Positions 52,581 through 62,180 of a stretch of DNA of 64,000 nucleotides are shown here, in pieces (within the stretch, counting starts at the first letter, position 1; each line of letters opens with the position of its first letter). Both the position numbers and the translations under genes were made by a program. The notes below the pieces were generated by a model. That model ran no database searches, was not told the origin of the DNA, and worked only from the letters and a program-made list of their open reading frames with translations. The DNA is from Streptomyces sp. NBC_00539 (GTDB taxonomy: Bacteria; Actinomycetota; Actinomycetes; Streptomycetales; Streptomycetaceae). The stretch lies in the NCBI RefSeq assembly GCF_036346105.1, contig NZ_CP107812.1, positions 1 through 64,000 of the forward strand, in the 5' to 3' direction.

Positions 52581-53230
52581 GTGATTTCCCGAGGGTCTGT
52601 GCCGGTGGCCCCGATCACCAGTCGTCTCGGCCGGCATGGTCGGGAGCAAGTCATGGGCCCTATCGCCGATGGCAGGACCTTCGGCCGACACCTGTCCCGG
52701 CAACCGTGCTTCCCAGTGCCGTCGAGGCGGGTGCTTCACCAGCCGCGGGGCGAGCCGTACTGGGATGCCACGCACAGCCCAGCTGACCGGCGGTCAAAGT
52801 TCGCTGAGAATCCGGTCACGGAATCAGTGAGAGGGGACAGCACCAGACAGCACCCCAGAAGACTCCCCCCATTTTTCGCATACTCGAAGAAAAGCGACCC
52901 TCGGAATCGGCCTCTGGGCGGCCGTTCCGCCGAGTGCCCAAGGGATCTGACCCGGGATCACACGAGAGGCCGCCAGAGAGCCGTACGGGCTTTTCTCGAT
53001 CTCAACCGACCCGATATGCCCGTTCCTCGGACCCTAGATGATGTTGAGACTGAGCGGCTGAGTTTGCCCCTTAGTGCTCGAGTCGGCCCCGCTGGGCGTT
53101 GCTGTTGGCACGCGGAGTAGCGGTTGGGGCGCTGACCTGCTGTCCGGCTGGCCGGGGCACCCGCTGACGTAGCACGCCCCCGGATCCGGTAGCTTGAACG
53201 CGTTCAAGTCACCAGGTCCGGGGGTTGGTC
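52581..53230. other. Gene-poor stretch
   Basis: No gene supported in 650 bases. A relatively A/T-rich patch at 52850-52890 may belong to a lost promoter. Confidence 0.35.
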
Positions 53231-53623
53231 ATGCAGGCCGCTGCGCGAGCGAGTATTCATCCATGGCAGTTCGGCCTCGTGCTGTGCGCCGTGGTCACCC
53301 CCCTACCGGTGCTGACCGTGTGGTCCGCAGGTTCCGGCATCCCCGTGCTCGCCTTCGCGACCGCCGCGGTGGTCTCCGTGCCGTTGTTCCTGTACGCCCG
53401 GCCGTCCGGCTTCGTCTACGTCGCGGGCACCGTCGCGGCGCCGCTGGTGCTGTGGTCGTTCATCGGCGCCATGGCCGGGATGTTCCTGTTCTTCCCCTCG
53501 GCGCTGCAGCTCATGCTGGCCACCGGGGCGGACCCGCGCGAGCGCCCGACGGCCGCCAGGGTGATGGCTGGTGCCGGACTCCTGCTGTCGGCGGCGGTCG
53601 TGGTGCAGTCGTTGAGGCGCTGA
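53231..53623 (+). CDS. Hypothetical membrane protein, four helices
   Basis: 130 aa from the ATG at 53231. Helices: FGLVLCAVVTPLPVLTVW, IPVLAFATAAVVSVPLFLYA, FVYVAGTVAAPLVLWSFIGA with AGMFLFFPSALQLM, and AGAGLLLSAAVVVQSL. No family recognised. Confidence 0.65.
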   Translation: MQAAARASIHPWQFGLVLCAVVTPLPVLTVWSAGSGIPVLAFATAAVVSVPLFLYARPSGFVYVAGTVAAPLVLWSFIGAMAGMFLFFPSALQLMLATGADPRERPTAARVMAGAGLLLSAAVVVQSLRR

Positions 53624-53905
53624 GCGCTCCCAGGGGTGTCCGGCAGCACGTGCTGCAGCTAGGCGGTCGGGCCCCTGGTAGAAGGGGATGGGTATGTCGT
53701 GCGCCTCAGTGCTTCCGTGGAGCGGGCCGGCAGCTCGTCAAGGTGGGATAGTCACTTGGCGGATGTGAGCAAGGGGCAACGCCATGGGACGGACGGTCTT
53801 CGCTGACGAACCGCCCGGCGGCAATGCCCGCCCGCTGCAAGGCCGCCGTCTACAGGCCAAGGGCCAGCAGGATCGTGACCGTCGGGGGGACGTCGCAACC
53901 CACCC

Positions 53906-54814
53906 TCAGCGCGGTCCTCGGATGCTGTCGATGATGCGGGTCCAGTTGTCGCTGCCGTGTCCGTTCTCGATCGCGCGCCGGTAGTGGGCCTGCACGGCCA
54001 GGGGGAGCGCGAGGTCGAGGCCGAGTGACGTGCTCGTCTCGACGATGTGGTCGGACGTCGCGCCCATCATGGTGACCGTGCTGAGGTCGCCGGGATGTTT
54101 TCCGGCATCCAGTGCGGTGCCGGGGGTCTCTTCACCAGCCCTCAGGATGTCGCCGATCGAGTCAGCGGAGGCGAGCAACTCCGGCAGCGCTTCCCTGGCC
54201 GTCATTCCTGCGGTACCCAGCATCGCGGTGGCGTGCATCAGTCCGGACAAGGTGGTGAGGAACACGGCGAGTTGGGCTTGATACATCATCTGGGCGAGGC
54301 CCGGGTCTTCGCCCAGATGCTTTGGTGTTCCCAGCAGTGTCAGCGCCGCCAGGTGGCTCTCCAGCACTTGGCCGCGGCCGCTGTAGTAGACATGGGCTGC
54401 CTCCGTGCCGACCATCGGCGCGGGGACCATGACACCTCCGGTGAGGAAGGCGGCGTGGTGACCCGCCGCCCAGGTCGCCGCCTGGCGTGAGCGGTCAGGA
54501 GTATCGGAGCTCAGGTTGACCAGCGTCCGGCCGGCGAGCGATGCGGTGGCGCTGTCGAGGATGTCGTACATCGCCTGGTAGTCGGTGAGGCTGAGGATCA
54601 CGAGGTCGCTCGCTTCGACCGCTTCGCCGGGTGTCGCCGCGAGCGTTGCTCCGTCGGCGACGACGCCGTCGGCCCGGCTGGCGGTGCGGTTCCAGACGGT
54701 GACCGGGTGGCCGGCGGTGAGGAGGGTGCGGGTCATCGCCTGGCCCATCGGGCCGAGCCCGATCACGGTGACGGCGCTGTGTTGCCTGGTGGTGTGGTGC
54801 TGTCGTTCGTTCAC
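53906..54814 (-). CDS. Imine-reductase-like NAD(P)-dependent oxidoreductase
   Basis: About 302 aa from the GTG at 54814 (a GTG at 54841 is an alternative). Rossmann motif AVTVIGLGPMGQAMTRTLLT and NADP-preferring VWNRTASRA. The beta-hydroxyacid-dehydrogenase core follows, with an all-helical C-terminal domain ending DLALPLAVQAHYRRAIENGH then GSDNWTRI, as in imine reductases. These reduce cyclic imines or related C=N/C=O bonds. Divergent from an HxlR gene. Confidence 0.87.
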   Translation of the reverse strand: MNERQHHTTRQHSAVTVIGLGPMGQAMTRTLLTAGHPVTVWNRTASRADGVVADGATLAATPGEAVEASDLVILSLTDYQAMYDILDSATASLAGRTLVNLSSDTPDRSRQAATWAAGHHAAFLTGGVMVPAPMVGTEAAHVYYSGRGQVLESHLAALTLLGTPKHLGEDPGLAQMMYQAQLAVFLTTLSGLMHATAMLGTAGMTAREALPELLASADSIGDILRAGEETPGTALDAGKHPGDLSTVTMMGATSDHIVETSTSLGLDLALPLAVQAHYRRAIENGHGSDNWTRIIDSIRGPR

Positions 54815-54847
54815 CCCTCCATGCTCGGAGAGTGACGCCACTCTCGG

Positions 54848-54887
54848 AAGTACCTACTATTTTCTGCGGTACTTACCTTTTCGTAAG
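54848..54887. promoter_or_regulatory. HxlR operators between divergent genes
   Basis: AAGTACC...GGTACTT (54848-54854 and 54868-54874) overlaps a second palindrome CTTAC...GTAAG (54872-54876 and 54883-54887). Both share TACTT(A) half-sites. They fill the short intergenic space upstream of the hxlR start at 54899. Confidence 0.65.
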
Positions 54888-54898
54888 GGGGATCAGTG

Positions 54899-55270
54899 AT
54901 GGCCAAGGCGCCGAGACGCGGGCCTTACATCTGCGGCATCGACGCTGCGCTCGACGTGGTGAGCGGCAAGTGGAAGGGACTGATCCTCTGGGAACTCGAT
55001 GCCCATCGCGTACGCCGCTTCGCCGAGCTCCGTCGCGGTCTGCCGGGAGTGAGCGAGAAGATGCTGACGCAGCACCTGCGTGAGATGGAGGAGGACGGTC
55101 TCGTGCACCGAGAGGTTTACGCCGAGGTACCGCCACGGGTTGAGTACTCCCTGACCGAGCAAGGGCGCACACTCAATCATGCGCTTGGGACGCTCGGCGC
55201 CTGGGGGGCTGAGCGGATGCGTCGCGAAGGCTTCGAGGCGGTCGACGTAGCCGAGACCTCACACGGGTAA
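54899..55270 (+). CDS. HxlR-family transcriptional regulator
   Basis: 123 aa, ATG at 54899 (GTG 3 nt upstream also possible). Winged helix: VVSGKWKGLILWELDAHRVR, RFAELRRGLPGVSEKMLTQH and YAEVPPRVEYSLTEQGRTLN. The conserved N-terminal Cys (YICGIDAALDV) is the redox or electrophile sensor site of the family. Likely controls the divergent reductase. Confidence 0.92.
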   Translation: MAKAPRRGPYICGIDAALDVVSGKWKGLILWELDAHRVRRFAELRRGLPGVSEKMLTQHLREMEEDGLVHREVYAEVPPRVEYSLTEQGRTLNHALGTLGAWGAERMRREGFEAVDVAETSHG

Positions 55271-55384
55271 GCATCCCGGTCACCAACCCTGTGCGTGCGC
55301 GCCACTGCTGAGGGCTGAATGCTGCGGGGCACCGCAACACCTGCGTTCCGGCGGTCGTGCCTGGCGGGGGCTGGCCCGCGCAGG

Positions 55385-55650
55385 CGATGACGGCCGCGTG
55401 GGACGCCCCGCGCCGCAGGGGCCCGTCCGGATGCGTCCGCGGAGGGCGGCGCGGTCGATGCCGAACCGTGCCATGAGACCTGCCGCGGGATCCGGCTGCT
55501 CACAGTCGAGCAGGGCCAGCAGGGGGCGTTCTGGTGTGATGCGCCGACTGCCGGCTTCCGCGTCTCGGCCAGGGCTCGAGGGAGGACGGCACGGGCGCCA
55601 GAGGTGGAGGGGGTGCGTTTAGGTGCGGGAGCAAGGGCGAGCGGACGTGG
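55385..55650 (-). pseudogene. Clp N-domain protein, frameshifted remnant
   Basis: Minus-strand ARAVLPRALAETR in one frame continues in another as AEAGSRRITPERPLLALLDC, then ARFGIDRAALRGRI. This matches a Clp_N repeat (ARAVLxRALAEAR...RRITPEHLLLALL). One shift and missing ends show decay. Confidence 0.6.
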
Positions 55651-55683
55651 AGGGTCGCCGTCGGATGCCCCGGCCCCCATGCC

Positions 55684-56049
55684 ATGCCCTACGCGGAGGT
55701 GATTGCGGACGACGCATCGGATGAGGGGGACGTGTTCACCGAGGTCCTGTTGGAAGACGGCCTCGTCGTCGTTGCGGCCCGGGGAGTTCGTGTACTGGCC
55801 GGACTGGCAGCACGACGGCTATCGCTACGACCCCCGCCGCGTCGGTGTCCCCGGGCGCCCCCCGACCCCGGGCCACGGCACCTACCCCAACGGCGACTAC
55901 TCCCTCCACCTCACCCATGACCTGCGCCCGGCTTCGGGCATCCCTGGGAGCAGACCCTGACCGTCTGGGGAGCCTCGCTGCTCGCAGCCGTCGAGGCGGA
56001 GCTGACCGAGCTGCTCGGGGAACCGGTCGGGCGCCGCGTCACACCCTGA
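55684..56049 (+). pseudogene. DUF2716-family protein, frameshifted twice
   Basis: It starts MPYAEVIADDASDEGDVFTE in one frame. After a shift at a CCCGGGG run near 55785 it reads EFVYWPDWQHDGYRYDPRRV and YPNGDYSLHLTHDLR. After another near 55935 it reads HPWEQTLTVWGASLLAAVEA and stops at 56049. Joined, these form a normal DUF2716 C-terminal half. Function of the family is unknown. Confidence 0.65.
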
Positions 56050-56197
56050 ACGCCGGCTCGAAAAACAGCCGCCGCCTGGATCATCCGAGACTGCAGGCGA
56101 TACGTTCCATCAGACGGGGGTGAGCCTGCGTGGGTGGCGCGGGCCGGCACCCCGCTTCCCGGATCTGGTCGGGGTGCCGGCCTCTCGGACTGGCGTT

Positions 56198-57229
56198 TCA
56201 CGGGCGCCAGTCAGCCTCCACGTCATGGGAGTCGGTCTTGGTGAGCTGGGTCAGTGCGGTGCCGTCTGCCCGTACCAGGTAGAGGTGTTCGGGGTCGGTG
56301 TCGTCGGTACCGCCCCTGGTGAAGACCAGTCTGCTGCCGTCGGGGGACCAGGAGGGGCTCTTGTCGTTGAAAAGCGCCCCGGTGATGCTGTGGAGTCCGG
56401 TGCCGTCCGGGCGGACGAGGTAGAGGTGGGCGAAGCCGGAGGAGTCCACGCGGCTGAAGGCGATCCGGTTGCCGTGCGACCAGTCGGGCGTCCAGTCGTG
56501 GGAGCCGGGCCCGGTGACTGCCGTCTGGGCCAGGGTGGACAGCCGGATCTTCATCACTCTGCTGTGTCCGCCCGCGTCTGCGCGGTTGAACGCGAGGTAC
56601 TTGCCGTCCGGGGACCACGTCGGGTGGAGGTCGTCAGCGGCGGTGTGCGTGAGTCGGGTGGCGGGTGTGCCGTCGATGTCGGCCACATAGATCTCGCGCT
56701 GGGTGCCGACAGGCTTGGCGTAGGCGATCCGCTTGCCGTCCGGGGACCATGCCGGGTCGGAGGCGCCCTTGGTGCCGGGGACGGCCTTGAGGCCGCTGCC
56801 CGTGGTGTTCATCGTCCAGATGCCGTCGATGGCGCCACCGGATCCGTAGCGGACGAAGGCCACCCGCTTGCCGTCCGGAGACCAACTGGGCATCACGTCA
56901 CTGACGGTGGAGGTGTGGGTGATTTTGACGGTCGTGCCGCCACTGGGGGAGATCGCGTAGAGGTCTTCCGTGGGCGCTGCCGCGGTGTAGCGGGCGAAGA
57001 TGATCGAATGGTCACCCGCCGCCCCCGCCTCCCCCGCCGCCCCCGCCTCGCCTGCGGCGCCGAGGGTCACGGGCACGGCCATGGCCATCGCCGCAGCGGT
57101 CACCACCGCCCAGCGGCGGCGCGTCGTGCCGTTTACGCCGGTCCCGCCGATTCTCCCGGCCCTTCCGCCGGTTCTTCCGCCGGCTTTTCCGCTGCTGTTG
57201 CGGTGTCGCTGACGTGTCAAGGTGTCCAC
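56198..57229 (-). CDS. Secreted TolB-like beta-propeller protein
   Basis: 343 aa from the GTG at 57229 (GGAGGG upstream). Basic N-terminus and signal peptide (AVVTAAAMAMAVPVTLGAAG), a short AAGEAG duplication, then five to six PD40 blades each containing (S/A/T/D)WSPDGKRxAF or a close variant (WSHGNRIAF in one). TolB-type propellers bind peptides or glycans. Exported; partner unknown. Confidence 0.88.
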   Translation of the reverse strand: MDTLTRQRHRNSSGKAGGRTGGRAGRIGGTGVNGTTRRRWAVVTAAAMAMAVPVTLGAAGEAGAAGEAGAAGDHSIIFARYTAAAPTEDLYAISPSGGTTVKITHTSTVSDVMPSWSPDGKRVAFVRYGSGGAIDGIWTMNTTGSGLKAVPGTKGASDPAWSPDGKRIAYAKPVGTQREIYVADIDGTPATRLTHTAADDLHPTWSPDGKYLAFNRADAGGHSRVMKIRLSTLAQTAVTGPGSHDWTPDWSHGNRIAFSRVDSSGFAHLYLVRPDGTGLHSITGALFNDKSPSWSPDGSRLVFTRGGTDDTDPEHLYLVRADGTALTQLTKTDSHDVEADWRP

Positions 57230-57491
57230 CCCGTCCCTCCCCGCGGCCCTGCTGCCGGCCGCTCCCGCCCGTAAACGTCCCACCGATGGGGCCAGGGGGG
57301 AAGCAACGGCACCTGGCGGTAGGAGCCGTGTGACACGTTCCGTACATCGCTGTCACATGCCGAGCGCGTTGCGGGCGCCCGCACTTGCTTCTTCCGCTGG
57401 GACTGCACCGGAACCGCGTGCGCCGTGCCGGCGTCTCTGGCGCCGCAAGTGGAGAGCACCGTCGGCACCGACCACCTGGGGAGTACCCGCG

Positions 57492-58304
57492 ATGTCCTGG
57501 AGAACCTGGAGAGCACTGATCGCAAGTCTTGCCGTACTCATCGGCCTGACCGCCGCCGGAGCGTCGCCCGCCTTCGCCGGCCTGGACGGGCCGGTGGCGG
57601 CCACCCTGGACCAGCACTGCGGTACGGACACCGTCCGGAGCGGCACCACGACCACCACCGTACCCGTGGACCGGGTCACCCTATTCCTGGAACCCTTCGG
57701 GCACGATCCGGCCAACTCCAAGATCACCGCCGTCTACACCATTCCCGGCACCAGCAAATACGGCACCCTCTTCGGTCAGTTCGACCCGGTCAGGGGGAAC
57801 GTCACCTTCAACTACACCGTGGACAACCCGCCCGCTGACTCGATGCTGAACCTCAGCTACGAGGTTGTCTGGACGGACGGCACCTACTACAACAACACAC
57901 TGCCGCAACCCCTGCTCCACTGCACGCTTGCCGATACGAGCGCGGCCGTGGACTGGGGCAGCTACTCCTCCACCACCGTCTTCCAGCAGTGCACCACCAT
58001 CGTCCGCACCATCGGCGGACGGCCGGCCTGGGTGCGCGCGGAGGACGTGACCGTGCACCTCTCGCACGACCCCTTTTACGCCCCCCGCTTCGCGGGCCAG
58101 CGGGTCTGGACCGACTACTGGATCCCCGGCCACAAGGGCTATACCTCGGGAGCGTCCGGCACCGCTGACTCCACCGGTGATATCTGGCTGACGTTCCGGC
58201 TGATCGCCCCGCCCACCGGCGCCGAACTCGACATCCTGTCGAGCGTCAGCGACGGCCCCAGCCACACCGACCCGGCGCACAAGTGGGTCACGATCAACTG
58301 CTGA
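57492..58304 (+). CDS. Secreted protein of unknown function
   Basis: 270 aa from the ATG at 57492 (GGGGAG upstream). Signal peptide (LIASLAVLIGLTAAGASPAF, cleavage after AFA). The mature part is beta-rich with four cysteines (LDQHCGTDTVR, LLHCTLADT, FQQCTTIVR, VTINC) that can form two disulphides. Divergent from the beta-propeller gene, so they may share a promoter region. Confidence 0.75.
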   Translation: MSWRTWRALIASLAVLIGLTAAGASPAFAGLDGPVAATLDQHCGTDTVRSGTTTTTVPVDRVTLFLEPFGHDPANSKITAVYTIPGTSKYGTLFGQFDPVRGNVTFNYTVDNPPADSMLNLSYEVVWTDGTYYNNTLPQPLLHCTLADTSAAVDWGSYSSTTVFQQCTTIVRTIGGRPAWVRAEDVTVHLSHDPFYAPRFAGQRVWTDYWIPGHKGYTSGASGTADSTGDIWLTFRLIAPPTGAELDILSSVSDGPSHTDPAHKWVTINC

Positions 58305-58477
58305 CCGGACGGAGTAGCCGGGAAGTTGTCCGGCGAGGCAGGCCGCCGATCTCGCCGGCTCCACACGGCGAGTGTCCCGTCTCGCTGAACCTTGACCGTT
58401 CTCACTGCACCTTGACTGAGTCCGCCGTTGGCCAGCGGACCTGGATCGGAGGGCGGCCGTGACGAAGGATGTGCCCC

Positions 58478-58909
58478 ATGCACGAGACCTTCCGCTTCCG
58501 CTACCTCCACGCCGGTATGGGCCTGGCCGCCGACCTGCACGTCGACGCGTACGAGACGGTCGGGCCCCCGCCTCCGCCCACCCTCCTCATTCACCGCTCG
58601 CTGTACTTGCGCCTACCCGCAGACCAAACCCCGTACTGGCTGGAGGCGGCATGGCTTGCCTTCGGGGCCTCCTTGCACGCCGAGCAGCTGGTTGACGGCC
58701 GGACCCTCGTCCTCGATGTCGATGCGTTCACCTATCCCGGTGCAGACTTCCGCGCGGAGGTCGCTGCCCTCGCTCTCGACGGCTGGATCCACCGTCGCTT
58801 CGGGCTCGCCCCCTGCGGTGCCTCGGTGGCGTACAACAGGCTCTCCCACCGCTTCGCCTTCACCTGGCCGAGCCAGCTCACCCCCTTCGCCGATGAGTTC
58901 CCGGCATAG
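58478..58909 (+). CDS. Hypothetical protein, 143 aa
   Basis: ATG at 58478 (GAAGG 9 nt upstream). MHETFRFRYLHAGMGLAADL then TPYWLEAAWLAFGASLHAEQ and DAFTYPGADFRAEVAALALD. It resembles small bacterial domains that bind nucleotide-like ligands, but I cannot assign it. Confidence 0.65.
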   Translation: MHETFRFRYLHAGMGLAADLHVDAYETVGPPPPPTLLIHRSLYLRLPADQTPYWLEAAWLAFGASLHAEQLVDGRTLVLDVDAFTYPGADFRAEVAALALDGWIHRRFGLAPCGASVAYNRLSHRFAFTWPSQLTPFADEFPA

Positions 58910-59638
58910 GCTCGCTTGAGTCGCCCGCAGCTGCCTGCCCATGGGTGGGATCTCGGCGGCCGGACTTCCTGACCTGTTGCGGAGCCGGTCAAAGTTCACA
59001 AGTACCCGATTTACCTCGGGGACTGGCCTCCACTTGACGGCTTAACTGCATTGAGGTGTCTTTCCCACGCAGTAGCCGTATGGAAGACCCCATGCGGCCC
59101 GCCGCGACGTATGCCTCGCGGGGCCACGGCTGAGACGGGTGCGCGGCCCCACGCGAGGTCGTCCGTCCGGCAGAACCTCTTCCAGCGCGTCGTCCCAGGT
59201 GCCCGGTTGGTGAACGCCTGAATGCCTTCAAGTGGTGCGCGTATCCCGGAAGGCGGTGGGCCTGGTGAGTCACCGGTGGACCACCAGGCCCACCTTCGTC
59301 GGTTCCTCCCCGCAGGAGGCAGTCGTTCTGGACGGTCGCTGCCGGGTCACCGTGACGGCTGCGCGCTGGGACATCGCATGGGCGGGGTCGGCACTTTGGT
59401 TGCTACCCGAGCGTCGCTCGCACGGCGCGGGATCACCGTGGGGTACCGGACCGGGGCCCAAACCACGGTGACGGTCCGGCAGCCCGGGAGCGCGGCGCCG
59501 TACGGCGCCGGCGGGCTCCTTGCGGATGCGGCGGAGGTGGCGGGTGGGGGCCGTGCCCGTACCGCGCGGTCAGTGGCCGGGCCAGGGAGTGGCGGGCCGG
59601 GGACGGGGCGACCGTCGCCGGCCCACCGTGGCGGGTGA
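58910..59638. other. Gene-poor stretch
   Basis: No gene supported in 729 bases. The motif GGTCAAAGTTC (58989) also occurs at 52794; its meaning is unknown. Confidence 0.35.
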
Positions 59639-60859
59639 CTACTCGGTGGGGAGGTGGTCCAGGATCCACCGGCCGAGGCGCTCGGTCATGACGGTGTGTC
59701 CTTCGTTGCCGTCGGCGCACAGGAAGTCGTCGAGCTCGCTGTTGGTGGGGTCGATCTTGCTGTAGAGGGCGTCCCGGTTGTCGATGTCGCCGGCAGCCAC
59801 GGCACTGATGGTGGGGACGAACGTGGAGGTGGGGTGGGCCAGCTGTGCCGGCTCGCCGTCGAGCAGCATGGCCAGCATGGCGGCAATGGCGAAGTTGCCG
59901 GGCAGGAGCTCGGCTTCGGGGAAGAGGCCGCCGGGGGCGCCGTCGATGTCCGGCAGGCCGTCGGTGCGGACGAGGACCGGCTCGCTGCCGGCCTTCTGCA
60001 GGCGGGCGACGGTCTGGGCCCCGGTGGCCTGGGTGTTGAGCGTGGTGCCGCCCAGTACCGGTCCGCTGCTGCTCATCGCAGGGGTGCCGGCGGGGATGCC
60101 GTTGCCGGCTCCGGTACCCGAGCCGTTGGCGACGCCGAACCGGCGCACCCCGGCCGGCCAGTAGCCGACTTCTTCCAGCGCGGTGATGAAGTCGGTGCGC
60201 GCCTGGTCCTGGCCCGCGGTGGCGCTGGGGGTGGCGATGTGCCAGCGCAGCAGCTGGCGCGCGGCCGGGCTGTTGACCAGGGTGGAGAAGTGGCGCATCA
60301 GCTCGTTGGCGCTGCCCCAGTGTTCCTTGACGAAGTGCGCGAAGCCTTGGACGGCGATGGGCAGCCACGCGCCCTGGTGGGGGGTGTCGTAGGAGATGTA
60401 GGTGGAGGTCTGGTGCTCGTTGCCCATCTTGGCCAGGGCGTAGCGGGTGACCAGTCCCCCCATGCTGAAGCCGCCGACCGTCAGGCTGGCGGAGCCTTCC
60501 CGGTTCGCGATCGTCTTCTTGATGCAGTCGATCGCGGTGTCGGCGTTGTCGATGACGGACGCCGACCGCTCGTCGAAGCCGAGGAGGACGAGGTCGTAGC
60601 CCTGCTCCCGCAGCTTGGTCACGAAGGGGAAACGGCCGTTCTCCAGGCCGTTCCACAGCACGTCCGGGTCGCTCGGGCCCATGGCGAAGCCGTCGGCGAG
60701 GATCACCGGCCGTCGAACCTTCGTCTGGCCGGGCCGGCTGTAGTAGACCCAGGCGGTCCCTCCGGCCAGCGACCAGCGGTCGTCCCACGAGGCAGCCTTC
60801 GGCAGGACCGCGCGCTCCGGAGAGAGGCGGTCCAGGATGTTGACAACAGGCGTGGACAT
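59639..60859 (-). CDS. Lipase-like alpha/beta-hydrolase
   Basis: 406 aa. The core has RRPVILADGFAMGPSDPDVL (oxyanion region), the nucleophile elbow SLTVGGFSMGGLVTRYALAK (Ser) and YISYDTPHQGAWLPIAVQGF, typical of cytosolic acyl hydrolases of the DUF676/lipase type. The catalytic His is probably in the C-terminal GNEGHTVMTERL. No signal peptide. Confidence 0.87.
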   Translation of the reverse strand: MSTPVVNILDRLSPERAVLPKAASWDDRWSLAGGTAWVYYSRPGQTKVRRPVILADGFAMGPSDPDVLWNGLENGRFPFVTKLREQGYDLVLLGFDERSASVIDNADTAIDCIKKTIANREGSASLTVGGFSMGGLVTRYALAKMGNEHQTSTYISYDTPHQGAWLPIAVQGFAHFVKEHWGSANELMRHFSTLVNSPAARQLLRWHIATPSATAGQDQARTDFITALEEVGYWPAGVRRFGVANGSGTGAGNGIPAGTPAMSSSGPVLGGTTLNTQATGAQTVARLQKAGSEPVLVRTDGLPDIDGAPGGLFPEAELLPGNFAIAAMLAMLLDGEPAQLAHPTSTFVPTISAVAAGDIDNRDALYSKIDPTNSELDDFLCADGNEGHTVMTERLGRWILDHLPTE

Positions 60860-61399
60860 AAGTCGATGACTCCCTGTGCGCAGTGATGTGTCAGCCAGCG
60901 AGAAGCCGGCACGAGACGCCCCGTCTTCCGCTGAGCGGCAGATACAGAGTGCGCATGCACAGTAACCCTGCGTGAGAGGACGTCGGAGTGAAAGAACGTT
61001 TTACATGGACATTCTGTCGCGAAGGTGACCCGCCGATCAGGTGAGCGCCCACAGATCGCCCCTTGAACGGGAAGGCGCACGTCGCGTGAAAACGGCGGAG
61101 CGCCCGGGCTCCGGTGCCTCGATAAGGGTGGCGTGGTTTGGCGTCCGTCTCAGTGCTCCCGCAATCCGCCAGTACCAAGACCAGGCCCACAGCCGCACCG
61201 ATCGCTTGTAACCCCGTCCGAACCGGACACCCGTGCCTCCCGACCTGCCAGTGATCACGTCACCGTAAACACACACAGCACGTCCCGGGCCCCCTGGATG
61301 CTCCGCCCGACACCTGCCGGCGCAGCACCACCTCCCCCTCTCCTATGTAAGTCCGGCTACTCACCAGCGGAAAAGGGCGGTCTGACCAGGCATAATGCA
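60860..61399. other. Gene-poor stretch upstream of the lipase gene
   Basis: No gene supported in 540 bases; the lipase promoter and the left edge of repeat copy B are here. Confidence 0.35.
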
Positions 61400-61860
61400 T
61401 GGCTCTCGGAAATGCGGCTTCCCCCTAGGCTTCCCCCCAGGCGTACCCCTCCAGGGTTCCCCCTAGGTTTCCCCCCAGGCTTCCCCCTTTACGGTTCCCC
61501 CCAGTTGACCGAGACGGACCAGTCGCCGCGAAACTGGTCGCATGATCGAGCGCCGCCCGCTGGGCACCGGCCCCCGCCCCGCCACACCCGCTGCCGAACC
61601 CCACGGAGCGCGCCGGGCCCGACTCGCCGCCGAAGGCACCGACGCCGACCCGGCCGCCCAGGCCGCTACCGACGACCGCCAAGCCGTCCCCGGCCGGCGA
61701 ACCCTCGGGCCCCGGCCCCACCCCAGACCGCGACTGACACCCGCGCGCCGTGCGCGGCGCACACCACGCCCCCGTCACCGGCAGCAGCCGGCACTCACCG
61801 AAAAACTCACCAACGGCTCCCGGTCAGTCACCAGAAAAGTCACCGGACACTCACCACCGC
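61400..61860 (+). repeat. Dispersed 0.45-kb repeat, copy B
   Basis: Same elements and order as copy A at 40850. In this copy the leader is longer, with at least five TTCCCCC(C/T)AGG-type units (61423-61505). The open frame at 61542 starts MIERRPLGTGPRPATPAAEP, and the tail motifs CTCACCGAAAAACTCACC and CACCAGAAAAGTCACC follow. The frame remains open to 62042 but homology ends near 61860. Confidence 0.7.
61542..61740 (+). CDS. Small ORF inside the dispersed repeat (copy B)
   Basis: The conserved part reads MIERRPLGTGPRPATPAAEP, ARRARLAAEGTDADPAAQAA and AVPGRRTLGPR. Copy A stops shortly after this point; here the frame runs on for another 100 codons of low-complexity sequence. Coding status is uncertain. 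Confidence 0.3.
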
Positions 61861-62049
61861 ACTTACCAACGGAGTTGTTGGCTTGGAGGGCAAGCCGTGG
61901 ACTGTGCCTCCGCTTGGTCGAGCAAACGGGCTTCCTTCAGCTACATGACCTGTCACAACGTTGGGTCGCCCCCCTCCGGGCCAGGGCGGAATCCTGCCGG
62001 CTTGAGACTGGGCCGCCTTGCCGCCCATGCAGTGACCGATGACCGAGAA

Positions 62050-62180
62050 GGTGTTCCACGTGGCTGCAGTGGTATCCGAACGCCGAGCTCAAGGTCTTCG
62101 ATGACGTCGGCCACTTCGCCCCGGACGAGAGCCCGGAGGCCCTGGCGACCGTGGTCGAAGGCTTCCTCGGCCGCCACTGA
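62050..62180 (+). pseudogene. Alpha/beta-hydrolase, C-terminal fragment
   Basis: WLQWYPNAELKVFDDVGHFA then PDESPEALATVVEGFLGRH and TGA is the usual end of an alpha/beta-hydrolase with the catalytic His in GHF. The rest is absent. Its stop codon is the first triplet of the following hairpin. Confidence 0.65.
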
